The notes under the pieces are model-generated. The model saw nothing but the letters and a program-made list of their open reading frames with translations, was not told the origin of the DNA and searched no databases. The position numbers and the translations under genes were made by a program. 64,000 bases of DNA from Dyella sp. M7H15-1 (GTDB lineage Bacteria; Pseudomonadota; Gammaproteobacteria; Xanthomonadales; Rhodanobacteraceae), in the NCBI RefSeq assembly GCF_004114615.1, contig NZ_CP035300.1:1550001-1614000 (forward strand). The letters are read 5' to 3'. Shown here piece after piece: positions 16,356 to 24,746 of the stretch (position 1 is the stretch's first letter; every line of letters starts with the position of its first letter).

Positions 16356-18678
16356 ATGCACGACCCGAACGATATCGTGGCGGCCATCGCGCCGCCGCTC
16401 CATCAGCGCTACTTCGTCGACGTCACCGGCTTTGCGCGCAACGAAGCGTCGTCCGTGCGCGAGTTCGAAGTACACGAACAGCTCGGCCATTACTACCGCA
16501 TCACGCTCACGCATCCCGAGGCGCTCACGCGCGCGGAGATGGTCGGCAAGGATGCGAGCTTCCGCATGCTGTCCGCCGACGGCACGCCGCGCCGCTTCGC
16601 CGGTTGCATCACCGCCTTCAGTCAACTGCGGCGCAGCCAGGACGAATACACCTATCGCATCGTGATCGAACCGCACGTCGCGCGCCTGCGTCTCACGCGC
16701 GCCAGCCGCATCTTCCAGCATCAGACCGCGCCGCAGATCATCGAGGCGATCCTGCGCCGTCACGGCTTCAAGGGGCACCAGTTCATCTTCAAGCTGCGCC
16801 GCAAGTACCCGGAATATACTTTTAGATTTCAGTATCAGTGCAGCGACGCATGTTTCATGAAAATACTCATGGAACAGGAAGGCTTATTTTCCTACGTCGA
16901 AGAAGGCGAACACGGGGATCTTCTCGTGCTCGGGGACGACATCGACCATTATATACCTCCCCACGCTGACCCTGCCTTTCCGTGAACCCGCTGGCCTGAA
17001 TGCCGGCGGTGACGCCATCCTTGCACTCGAAACGCACGCGCGAACCGTGCCGCAGTCGTTCCGGGTGGCCGACTATAACCCGGATCTGGCGTGGGAGCGT
17101 ATCCAGGCCGAAGCCAATGTCGCGAGTAAGGACACCACGACTTACGGCCAGCCGTATATCTACGGCACCGGTCATCTGGATCAGAAACAAGCCCAATGGG
17201 AAGCACAACTGCGCCACGAAGCCGCCATCAGCGGGCAGGTGCGCTATCAGGGCGAGACCACCCATCCCGGCCTGCGCTGCGCGCGCATCACCCACACCAC
17301 CGAGCCTTTGCCCGATGCACCGAACGGCATGGTGATCACCGAGGTGATCCACCGCGGCGCGCGCGACCAGGCGTATCGCAACAGCTTCAAAGCGATACCG
17401 GCCGACCGGCGCTTCCGCCTGCCGCTCGACGAGGCGTCGTGGCCGAAGATCCACGGCACGCTATCCGCGCGCGTCACCTCGCCGAGCAAATACAAGTACG
17501 CCTACCTGACCAAGGCCGGCTACTACGTGGTGCGCTTCGATCTGGATTTCGATGCCTGGAATCCCGGTGGCGAAAGCGTGCCGTTGCGTCTTGCCAAACC
17601 CTTCGCCGGCAAGCGGCAGACCGGCATGCACTTCCCCGCGCTGGATGGCGACGAAGCCGTCATCGAGTTCCGCGACGGCGACCCGAACAAGCCCTATATC
17701 GCCGCCTTCCACCACCACAGCCAAGCCGTCGACCTGATCACCACCCAGGACCGCTGGCTGTCGCGCAACGTGATCCGCACGCAAAGCGACAACAAGCTGC
17801 AGATGGAAGACTGGAAGGACCAGGAGCACGTCAAGTTCAGCACGCAGCATTCGGGCAAGAGCCAACTCACGCTTGGCCATATGGTCAACGGCAACCGCGA
17901 GAAGCGCGGTGAGGGCTTTGAGCTGCGCACGTCGGCGCACGGCGCCGTGCGAGCGGGCCGTGGTTTGTTCGTTTCGTCCAACGACCGCCCCAACGCAAAG
18001 GGCAAGCAGCTCGATATGCGCGAAGCGTTGGAGCAGCTCAGCGCCGCGCAGTCGCAGATGGAACAGTTGGCGCAAACCGCCCAATCCGCCCAAGCCGATG
18101 CCGCCGATGCCAAGGCCATGAACGAGGTGCTGCAGAAGCAGATCAAGGACCTGCAGCAGGCGGTCATGCTGCTTTCCGCGAGTTCCTCCATCGCCCTCAC
18201 CACGCCCGAAACCATCCAGCACAGCGCCGGGCGCAACCTCACGTTTACTGCGGGCGAAAACGCCGACATGGGTGTGCTGCGCAAATTCACGGTCGCCGCA
18301 GGCGAGAAGATCAGTCTGTTCGCGCAGACGCTCGGGATGAAACTCTTTGCCAACCAGGGCAAGGTGGAAATTCAAGCCCAGGGTGACGACATGGCGCTCG
18401 CCGCGCTCAAGGATCTCACCATCACCAGCACCAATGGTCGACTGGTGCTTGCCGCGTCCAAGGAAGTGTGGATCGGCGCTGGCGGCTCGTATATCCGCAT
18501 CAACGGCAATCGCATCGAGAACGTGTCGCCCGGTGACATCCTGGAGAAGTGCGCGCTCTGGGACACCGTCGAACCGGCGTCCGAAAACATACCGCTGCCG
18601 CAATTCCCCCGAACCACTTGCAAGAGCTGCCTGATCGACGCCATGCGTCAAGGTGCTCCCGGCGTGTTCATCAGCTAG
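16356..18678 (+). pseudogene. vgrG: VgrG spike protein of a type VI secretion system, split by a single-base frameshift
   Basis: VgrG trimers form the tip of the T6SS tube and carry effectors. The first part (16356-16985) has the gp27-like start RYFVDVTGFARNE and continues to LLVLGDDIDHYIPP. The reading then has to move by one base in a CCCC run at 16959-16962 to give TLTLPFREPAGLNAG and the rest in the second frame (gp5-like region, MHFPALDGDEAVIEFRDGDP, then a DUF2345-like beta-helix with a Gln/Ala-rich coil near 18040-18170). Dropping one C restores about 773 residues, normal for a VgrG without a C-terminal toxin. The end KSCLIDAM.QGAPGVFIS looks intact. It could be a pseudogene, a sequencing slip, or a phase-variable tract. 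Confidence 0.9.
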
Positions 18679-18687
18679 GTGCCTGCC

Positions 18688-19530
18688 ATGTTCCGCTACA
18701 TCCTTTTCGATTCCTGCCAGCATCCACGGTTTCATCAGAAATTGCAGCAAAGAAACATCTTGTATGGCTCACTGTTCGAGGGGCACGCCGAGGAATCACT
18801 CCCGGAAATAGCGCCACTACTGATCGACGTCACGGTCGAAAGCGAAGCGACCCAGAAGGTCATTGACGAGACGACTCGAATCGGCCAACTGAAACCGTGC
18901 GTCAGCGTGCTCGAATCAACGCTGCCGTTGTTCTTGTTGACCGACCATTTCGCTCAATTCCATCTGATTGAAAGACCAGATGGGCAATCCATGCTCATGC
19001 GATGGTATGACACGCGAATATTGCCCGTCTGGCTGGACGCTCTAACCGCGGAACAGCGCATGTTCTTCACACGCGGCATCGCGCAGTGGACAAGCATCGA
19101 TCGGTTTGGCGACGAACAGAGACACCCTATCGCTGAGAGCGACATCGAAACGGCAAAACGCGCGAGCCTCCCTTTGCAACTTGACGCATCGCAAGCTGAG
19201 CGTTTGCAAACCGCATCAGAACCCGACGCACTGATCTACGAGCTGCGCAAAACCATCGCCAAGCAAATCGATAGCATTCCGCATCGCGTGCTCTATCCGT
19301 TTATACACACGCACTGGCAGATGGCACGACAGCATGGCCTGTGCGATCGACACGCGCAGACGCTATGGCTCACGCTGGCGCTGCGTACCTCTGGCAAGTT
19401 TGTGGAGCACCCCACGGTCGCAGAGCGATTTGCGTCGCCGTCTTCGCAACCCGAGCAACCGTTTGCGGACTGGTTCAATACGTTGCCGGACGACCTATGG
19501 GAGCTCGGCAAGCCTTTGTGGGAGCAGTGA
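18688..19530 (+). CDS. DUF4123-like T6SS effector chaperone (Tap/Tec type)
   Basis: A 280-residue protein with the DUF4123 outline: an N-terminal YILFDSCQHP, an acidic PLLIDV strand, and an aromatic core (FHLIERPDGQSMLMRWYDTR, then ILPVWLDALTAEQRMFF). DUF4123 proteins load effectors onto VgrG. The ATG at 18688 has AGGTG seven bases before it, better than the GTG at 18679. It starts nine bases after the vgrG stop and precedes the lipase module, as expected for a chaperone of the Tle1-type effector. The A+T content rises visibly from here to about 21440, unlike the flanking housekeeping genes. Confidence 0.8.
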   Translation: MFRYILFDSCQHPRFHQKLQQRNILYGSLFEGHAEESLPEIAPLLIDVTVESEATQKVIDETTRIGQLKPCVSVLESTLPLFLLTDHFAQFHLIERPDGQSMLMRWYDTRILPVWLDALTAEQRMFFTRGIAQWTSIDRFGDEQRHPIAESDIETAKRASLPLQLDASQAERLQTASEPDALIYELRKTIAKQIDSIPHRVLYPFIHTHWQMARQHGLCDRHAQTLWLTLALRTSGKFVEHPTVAERFASPSSQPEQPFADWFNTLPDDLWELGKPLWEQ

Positions 19531-19534
19531 ATCC

Positions 19535-19894
19535 ATGCCTCAGTCCCACCATCCAAGCCCAGAGCAACGTCCCGCAAATCATCGCGCTACGTCCTCAAAA
19601 CGAAAAAAGCAGACCCACCGTGTGCGGAGCTTTTTCATATTCGTCAGCTCAACCTTCGCCAGCGGCTACCTGCTGCTCATATTGACCGCCATGTACTCAT
19701 GGCTTACCGAAGGCGACAAATCATGCGGTGGCTACTTTTGCATATCACTCTCGGAACTCATCGCCGTCCTATCCTCCTTCCTTCTCGCTCCCTTGATCGG
19801 CGCTTGGATAACCGTCCAATTCAATGCGTGGATGCATTGTCGCGCGCACCGGGTCATGTCGGAGGAAGAACGACGATTTATGGAGCTTCCGTAA
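19535..19894 (+). CDS. Small membrane protein with two predicted helices, T6SS island
   Basis: A 119-residue protein beginning four bases after the chaperone stop. A basic, polar N terminus (about 35 residues) precedes a first hydrophobic segment (FFIFVSSTFASGYLLLILTA) and a second one (LIAVLSSFLLAPLIGAWITV) with a short loop holding CGGYFC. The tail HRVMSEEERRFMELP is cytoplasmic by the positive-inside rule. No family is recognised. Its place between the effector chaperone and immunity lipoproteins suggests an accessory or immunity role, which is inference only. Confidence 0.65.
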   Translation: MPQSHHPSPEQRPANHRATSSKRKKQTHRVRSFFIFVSSTFASGYLLLILTAMYSWLTEGDKSCGGYFCISLSELIAVLSSFLLAPLIGAWITVQFNAWMHCRAHRVMSEEERRFMELP

Positions 19895-19999
19895 TTTAAA
19901 TACCCGGACTTAGATGCCCGCACAATCATGACGTAAATCCGCGTCCTATTCGATAACGCCGTTGATCATCCATAACATCCAAGGCAGTCAGGAGACTCG

Positions 20000-20434
20000 A
20001 TGAAAAACTTCAAGAAACTTGGGCTTGGTTTCATGCTTGCGCTGCTGAGCATGATGCTTTCCAGTTGTTATACCAGTAATGACAGGATGGGACTCGATGT
20101 CGTTGGTTATAACCATACCGATCGCGATATTGGCTGGTTCACCGTCGGCAATGGCGGGGGCGGCATTCTAGGTAAACACAAAGGAGGCGGAGGTTTCGTT
20201 TGCTGCATTTCCATTCCAAGAAAATACAAGCCTGGCATGACCGTCACCGTTCGCTGGGGCGGAGTCGACAGGGAAACGCAGGAACGTGTTGTTGAAGTCG
20301 CTCCCTACATCCCCGAAGACGGCGGAATGCTCGCTGTCCACTTTCTTCGCAACGGCGATATCAAAATATTTGTCACCATGTATTACCTCGAGCACCCCAA
20401 TTACACACTCAAGGGCGACGAAGCCAAGATGTAA
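20000..20434 (+). CDS. DUF3304-like lipoprotein, copy 1 of 3 (probable immunity protein for the Tle1-type lipase)
   Basis: A 144-residue lipoprotein with a signal peptide and lipobox ending LSSC (Cys23). The mature part has VVGYNHTDRDIGWFTVGNG, a Gly-rich loop, FVCCISIPRKYKPGMTVTV and an RWGGV strand. Proteins of this type commonly sit beside DUF2235 lipase effectors and neutralise them in the periplasm. The start has CAGGAG with a normal spacer. Its first 100 residues are nearly the same as copies 2 and 3, but the tail differs (IPEDGGMLAVHFLRNGDIKI), so it may recognise a different lipase. Confidence 0.75.
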   Translation: MKNFKKLGLGFMLALLSMMLSSCYTSNDRMGLDVVGYNHTDRDIGWFTVGNGGGGILGKHKGGGGFVCCISIPRKYKPGMTVTVRWGGVDRETQERVVEVAPYIPEDGGMLAVHFLRNGDIKIFVTMYYLEHPNYTLKGDEAKM

Positions 20435-20497
20435 ATGCATGTCTTATTCAATAACGCCGTTGATCATCCATAACACCCAAGGCGGTCAGGAGACTCG

Positions 20498-20935
20498 ATG
20501 AAAAACTTCAAGAAACTTGGGCTTGGTTTCATGCTTGCGCTGCTGAGCATGATGCTTTCCAGTTGTTATGCCAGTAATGACAGGATGGGACTCGATGTCG
20601 TCGGTTATAACCATACTGATCGCGATATTGGCTGGTTCTCCGTCGGCAACGGTGGAGGAGGATACCTCGGCAAACACGAAGGAGGCGGAGGTTTCGTTTG
20701 CTGCATTTCCATTCCAAGAAAATACAAGCCCGGCATGACCATCACCGTTCGCTGGGGTGGAGTCGATAGGGAAACACAGGAACAAGTCGTGGAAGTCCCA
20801 CCCTATACCTCAAAGGATACGGGTGTATTCGCCGTCCACTTTTTGCGAAATGGCAGCGTCAAAGTATTCGCCACCGACCTCGTCTTTTTAAGCAATCCTG
20901 ATTACCCGATCAAGGGCGACGAAGCCAAGATGTAA
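20498..20935 (+). CDS. DUF3304-like lipoprotein, copy 2 of 3
   Basis: A 145-residue paralogue of the preceding gene, also with an LSSC lipobox. Its C-terminal half (TSKDTGVFAVHFLRNGSVKV, then DLVFLSNPDYPIKGDEAKM) matches copy 3 rather than copy 1. The upstream 60 bases, including the ribosome site, are duplicated with the gene. It retains the GYNHTDRDIGWF strand. The likely role is immunity to the lipase downstream. Confidence 0.75.
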   Translation: MKNFKKLGLGFMLALLSMMLSSCYASNDRMGLDVVGYNHTDRDIGWFSVGNGGGGYLGKHEGGGGFVCCISIPRKYKPGMTITVRWGGVDRETQEQVVEVPPYTSKDTGVFAVHFLRNGSVKVFATDLVFLSNPDYPIKGDEAKM

Positions 20936-20998
20936 ATGCATGTCTTATTCGATAACGCCGTTAATCATCCATAACACCCAAGGCAGTCAGGAGACTCG

Positions 20999-21436
20999 AT
21001 GAAAAACTTCAAGAAACTTGGGCTTGGTTTCATGCTTGCGCTGCTGAGCATGATGCTTTCCAGTTGCTATAACAGAAACGAAAGCATCGGACTCGATGTC
21101 GTCGGTTATAACCATACCGATCGCGATATTGGCTGGTTCACCGTCGGCAATGGCGGGGGCGGCATTCTAGGGAAACACAAAGGGGGAGGAGGTTTCGTTT
21201 GCTGCATTTCAATTCCAAGAAAATACAAACCTGGCATGACTGTTACTGTGCGATGGGGAGGAGTCGAAAGAGAAACGCAGGAGCAAGTCGTGGAAATCCC
21301 GCCCTATACCTCAAAGGATACGGGTGTATTCGCCGTCCACTTTTTGCGAAATGGCAGCGTCAAAGTATTCGCCACCGACCTCGTCATTTTAAGCAATCCT
21401 GATTATCCGCTTAAAGGCGAAGAAGCCAAGCTGTGA
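20999..21436 (+). CDS. DUF3304-like lipoprotein, copy 3 of 3
   Basis: A 145-residue paralogue with the same signal peptide and lipobox. It has a small change after the Cys (CYNRNESIGLDV) relative to copies 1 and 2 (CY.SNDRMGLDV). It lies directly in front of the lipase gene, whose upstream GTG overlaps its stop, so it is the best candidate for the cognate immunity protein. The first 20 residues are identical in the three copies. Confidence 0.78.
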   Translation: MKNFKKLGLGFMLALLSMMLSSCYNRNESIGLDVVGYNHTDRDIGWFTVGNGGGGILGKHKGGGGFVCCISIPRKYKPGMTVTVRWGGVERETQEQVVEIPPYTSKDTGVFAVHFLRNGSVKVFATDLVILSNPDYPLKGEEAKL

Positions 21437-21465
21437 CACCCCTAAAGCAAAAGAAGGAACGTTCC

Positions 21466-23223
21466 GTGTCAAACAAGCTAGTGATTCCCAATCCAATGCC
21501 CACTGATGGCTATCGCACACTCTCTCCACGAGAAATGGCACAAAGACAGAGCGCCTTGACCTGTATTCGGAGCAAAGAGTCTGCGCAATGCCAAGGCCAG
21601 GTTTACGCCACGGTGTTCTTTGACGGTACCGGCAACAATATGGATTGGAAGGAACCCGGCACGCTGGGCAAACAGGAAGAACTAGACAAGCACAGCAACG
21701 TCGCTAGACTGTTCAACGCCCGGCTTGATGAGCCTCAGAACGGTTTTTTTTCATATTACATACCCGGCGTAGGAACGCCTTTCAAGCAAATCGGCGACGT
21801 GGATGGTGGCGATATCGCGCTTGGTCGGCGCAAGCTCGGCGAGACCGCTGGCTACATGGGCGCAGACCGCATCAACTGGGGCATCACACGCATTTTCAAT
21901 GCAATGCATGCACGTGCCACTGATGGCCATGCGCTGTTCACCGACGCCATGGCTAAAACCGTTGCCAACAATATGAGCTCGGCGATAGGCGCCATCGGCT
22001 TCGAGAATAGCTACCGCCGAAGGGTATTGCGCAAGTGGGAAGAAAAGCTCTCCGCCGTCGTCAAAGGAAGTCAGCGCAAAATCACGCAGATCAACGTCGC
22101 GGTGTTCGGCTTTTCGCGCGGGGCCGCGGAGGCAAGGGTTTTCGCCAATTGGTTGAGCGAGCTTTTGCAGCAAGACGATGGCGGATACGCGTTAGCAGGC
22201 GTACCGCTACGCATCTATTTCATGGGCCTGTTTGATACCGTCGCCTCCGTTGGCGGTTCTGACGCCATCCCGGGCGTTGAAGGCCACCTGGCATGGGCGG
22301 ATGGCAATATGCGCATCCCTCCCACCGTGGAGCAGTGTGTGCACTACATCGCGTTGCACGAGCAGCGCGCCTCGTTCCCGCTGGAAACGGCTGCAATCGT
22401 ACGACAGGTGGTCTATCCCGGCATGCATTCTGACGTGGGTGGCGGTTATTTGCCCACTGAGCAAGGCAAGCTTTCGCAGCTATCCCAAATCCCTCTGAAC
22501 GACATGCACTTCGAGGCATTCAAGGCTGGCGTCCCCTTACTGTCCAGGGAAGAGATCGAGGGCAATCCTGACTACAAAAAGGACTTCTTCATACCGCCAG
22601 ACCTTATCAAAGCCTATAACGCATTCTGGCAAGACTGTGACATCGGAAACGCCTCCGGCACAGAAGTCACCCGCGATTTTGTGCACCGACACACGCATCA
22701 GTACCTGCAATGGCGCGGTGGCCTGTTCGAGCGTTGGCAAGCGCTCAAAACCCGGGCGTTCTATCAACGGGCCAATGCCAAGGACAAAGCCGACCTGGAC
22801 GCCAGCCAGAATGACCTCGCGCAACAGATTGCGGCAATACGCGGGCGTCTACGCGTAACCGGCGAAGGAACCCATGACGTTCTCGGCCATACGCCCATCG
22901 TGCTCATAGGCCGTCTGTTCTATGACGATCCGTTTCAGCCGGTGGACGCAACCACCCGCACGTTGCTCGCGGTCATGGATAGTCGCGTGGACCTGCCCGA
23001 TGCCGTCCGCCGATTCCTGGACGACTACGTCCACGATTCACGTGCGGGGTTTAACGACATTCCAAAGTTCCGCCTGGAACCGTATCGGCTTACGGGTGGT
23101 TACCTCCGCTACCGAAACATTTTCCAGAACGAGCGCGAAACCGGAAAAACGGCATCCGCCGAGACGTCGCTTCCTGCTTCTGGTGCGGCACCCGCGTCAG
23201 ACGCACGCAGGGAATTGGCCTAA
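21466..23223 (+). CDS. Tle1-type T6SS phospholipase effector (DUF2235)
   Basis: A 585-residue alpha/beta hydrolase. The DUF2235 signature is complete: ATVFFDGTGNN near residue 50, the nucleophile Ser217 in VAVFGFSRGAAEAR (GxSxG), Asp257 in MGLFDTVASVGG and His321 in YPGMHSDVGGGY. Such lipases attack bacterial phospholipids after delivery by T6SS. There is no signal peptide, as expected for a VgrG- or PAAR-carried effector. The GTG at 21466 has AAGGA seven bases upstream; an in-frame GTG at 21433 overlapping the preceding stop is the alternative. It lies between the lipoproteins and a PAAR gene. The last 60 residues are low in complexity and rich in Ala/Ser. Confidence 0.88.
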   Translation: MSNKLVIPNPMPTDGYRTLSPREMAQRQSALTCIRSKESAQCQGQVYATVFFDGTGNNMDWKEPGTLGKQEELDKHSNVARLFNARLDEPQNGFFSYYIPGVGTPFKQIGDVDGGDIALGRRKLGETAGYMGADRINWGITRIFNAMHARATDGHALFTDAMAKTVANNMSSAIGAIGFENSYRRRVLRKWEEKLSAVVKGSQRKITQINVAVFGFSRGAAEARVFANWLSELLQQDDGGYALAGVPLRIYFMGLFDTVASVGGSDAIPGVEGHLAWADGNMRIPPTVEQCVHYIALHEQRASFPLETAAIVRQVVYPGMHSDVGGGYLPTEQGKLSQLSQIPLNDMHFEAFKAGVPLLSREEIEGNPDYKKDFFIPPDLIKAYNAFWQDCDIGNASGTEVTRDFVHRHTHQYLQWRGGLFERWQALKTRAFYQRANAKDKADLDASQNDLAQQIAAIRGRLRVTGEGTHDVLGHTPIVLIGRLFYDDPFQPVDATTRTLLAVMDSRVDLPDAVRRFLDDYVHDSRAGFNDIPKFRLEPYRLTGGYLRYRNIFQNERETGKTASAETSLPASGAAPASDARRELA

Positions 23224-23249
23224 CGCATGGCGAGGGAGCAGCAAACATC

Positions 23250-23501
23250 ATGAGCAAGTTCATTCGACTCGGCGACAGCACCGACCACGGCGGCAAGGTT
23301 ATCAGCGCCTCGAACACGATGCGCATCCGCGGGCGTTTCGTCGCGCGTAAAGGGGATGAGGTGTGGTGCCCCAAGCACCCCGATGTCCGCCCTAACCGCA
23401 TCACCGAAGGCGACTCCAAAACGACCGATGGCGGCATTCCCGTGGCACGCGAAGGGCATCGTGCAACGTGCGGCTGCCAACTTATTTCCAGCCTCCACTG
23501 A
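23250..23501 (+). CDS. PAAR-domain spike-tip protein
   Basis: An 83-residue protein of repeated short strands with the PAAR pattern: IRLGDSTDHGGKVISASN, a Gly-Arg turn, then KGDEVWCPKH and an EGDSKTTDGGIPVAREGHRA-like second half. PAAR proteins cap the VgrG spike and bind zinc with His and Cys. It lies 26 bases after the lipase, so it is a likely tip partner for the effector. The start has GAGCAG-rich sequence upstream but no strong ribosome site. Confidence 0.85.
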   Translation: MSKFIRLGDSTDHGGKVISASNTMRIRGRFVARKGDEVWCPKHPDVRPNRITEGDSKTTDGGIPVAREGHRATCGCQLISSLH

Positions 23502-23510
23502 CATCGATTT

Positions 23511-24746
23511 ATGCCTGTAGAACTGCCAACCCCACAGTGGGACACCACGCCCCCCACACTTCCCAGACCCTTCGTGTGGCTGGGCTTGTTCGTTGCCATC
23601 ATGCTGGCGGGTGTCATCTTGGCCCTGCTGACATGGCCCAAAGGCGAACCCACCGACACGGCCTGGTTCTGGATGCGTCTGCTCGCGTTCCCGGCACTCG
23701 CGTGGTGCCTGCTCTTTGGTTTGCGATGGCTCTATCACGAGCAGGAAAGCGCGCGCCTGCAAGCCGCGGACGACGTGCTGGCTGCCGACCGCGCCAAGGC
23801 ACTTCTGTTCGCTCGGGAGCCACTGGCGGTGCTTAACGCGAGCTACCTCTGCGCGATAGGTCCGGGCGAAGCCGCAACGCAAATCGTCGATGGCGAAAGC
23901 AAGCTCGAATCCCGCGACTCGTTTTCCGACGGCACCTCGGTACGGCACACCGCGCTTGACGTCGAAGGTTTTAACCAGGAAGAACGTTTTCAGTCGTGCT
24001 TCACGGCGTTGATACGCCAACTCGCGACCTCCTTGACCGAGATTCCTCGTCGCGTGCCGCTTGCTGTCTATCTGCAACTTCCTGCAGACGCGCCGCACGA
24101 GCAAATATTCGCGCTCTGGCAATACTGCTGGGATGCCGCAGGATATCGTTCCGTAGAAACAACCCTGCTCCACGAGGAGCAGGGCATCATGGCGCTCGAC
24201 GAATGGCTGGATATTCGTGGCGGCCCCGAACTCGAAAAAATTGCACTGTTCATTGCCGTGCAATTGCATGAAATGCCTAGCGCCAACAGCGCTGAAGCGG
24301 CGGTCGCATTGCTGCTGGGCTGGGCGCCACTCGTCGAACGAAAAGCACTCCCGTCGCTTGCACTGCTTCATCGCCCGGTGGAAGACAGCAAAGACAACGT
24401 GAACGAGACGATTTCGCGAGCACTCCTGTGGGGCAACGCAGAAGCAGCGAACGTCGAGCACCTCTGGCAGGCCGGCTTGACGCACGCAGACGCATCGTCA
24501 TTGATGCAAGCGTCCTCCGACCTGTCACTGGGTCTTTCGTCCAAGCAAGCCGCGGACGGAATACATGATATCGATGCCGCCATCGGCGATGCAGGCGTTG
24601 TCGCCGCTTGGCTTGCCATGGCGCTTGCCATCGAACACGTATCGCAGACACACATGCCGCAACTTGTCGCGAGTCGGCAAAACACACTACGCGCGACGGT
24701 CGTTCAACCCGTCGCAACACATCAGGAATCAGGACTGCAGGGATGA
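23511..24746 (+). CDS. T6SS-associated inner-membrane protein of unknown function
   Basis: A 411-residue protein with two membrane segments near the N terminus (WLGLFVAIMLAGVILALLTW and FWMRLLAFPALAWCLLFGLR), then a soluble region of about 320 residues. The soluble part has VPLAVYLQLPADAPHEQIFA and a helical Ala/Glu-rich end. I do not recognise a named domain. It sits nine bases after PAAR and overlaps tssM by four bases (ATGA at 24743-24746). The tight coupling to tssM suggests a membrane-complex accessory role. Confidence 0.65.
   Translation: MPVELPTPQWDTTPPTLPRPFVWLGLFVAIMLAGVILALLTWPKGEPTDTAWFWMRLLAFPALAWCLLFGLRWLYHEQESARLQAADDVLAADRAKALLFAREPLAVLNASYLCAIGPGEAATQIVDGESKLESRDSFSDGTSVRHTALDVEGFNQEERFQSCFTALIRQLATSLTEIPRRVPLAVYLQLPADAPHEQIFALWQYCWDAAGYRSVETTLLHEEQGIMALDEWLDIRGGPELEKIALFIAVQLHEMPSANSAEAAVALLLGWAPLVERKALPSLALLHRPVEDSKDNVNETISRALLWGNAEAANVEHLWQAGLTHADASSLMQASSDLSLGLSSKQAADGIHDIDAAIGDAGVVAAWLAMALAIEHVSQTHMPQLVASRQNTLRATVVQPVATHQESGLQG

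Larger units (their letters stand above)
19946..21436 (+). repeat. Tandem triplication of an about 500-base unit (leader plus lipoprotein gene)
   Basis: Each unit starts with a conserved leader of about 55 bases (GATAACGCCGTT-type sequence, then ATCCATAAC and CAGGAGACTCG) and ends after the lipoprotein stop. The unit starts repeat at spacings of 498 and 501 bases. The signal-peptide region is nearly identical at the DNA level while the tails differ. This points to a fairly recent tandem duplication with later sequence exchange. Confidence 0.85.
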
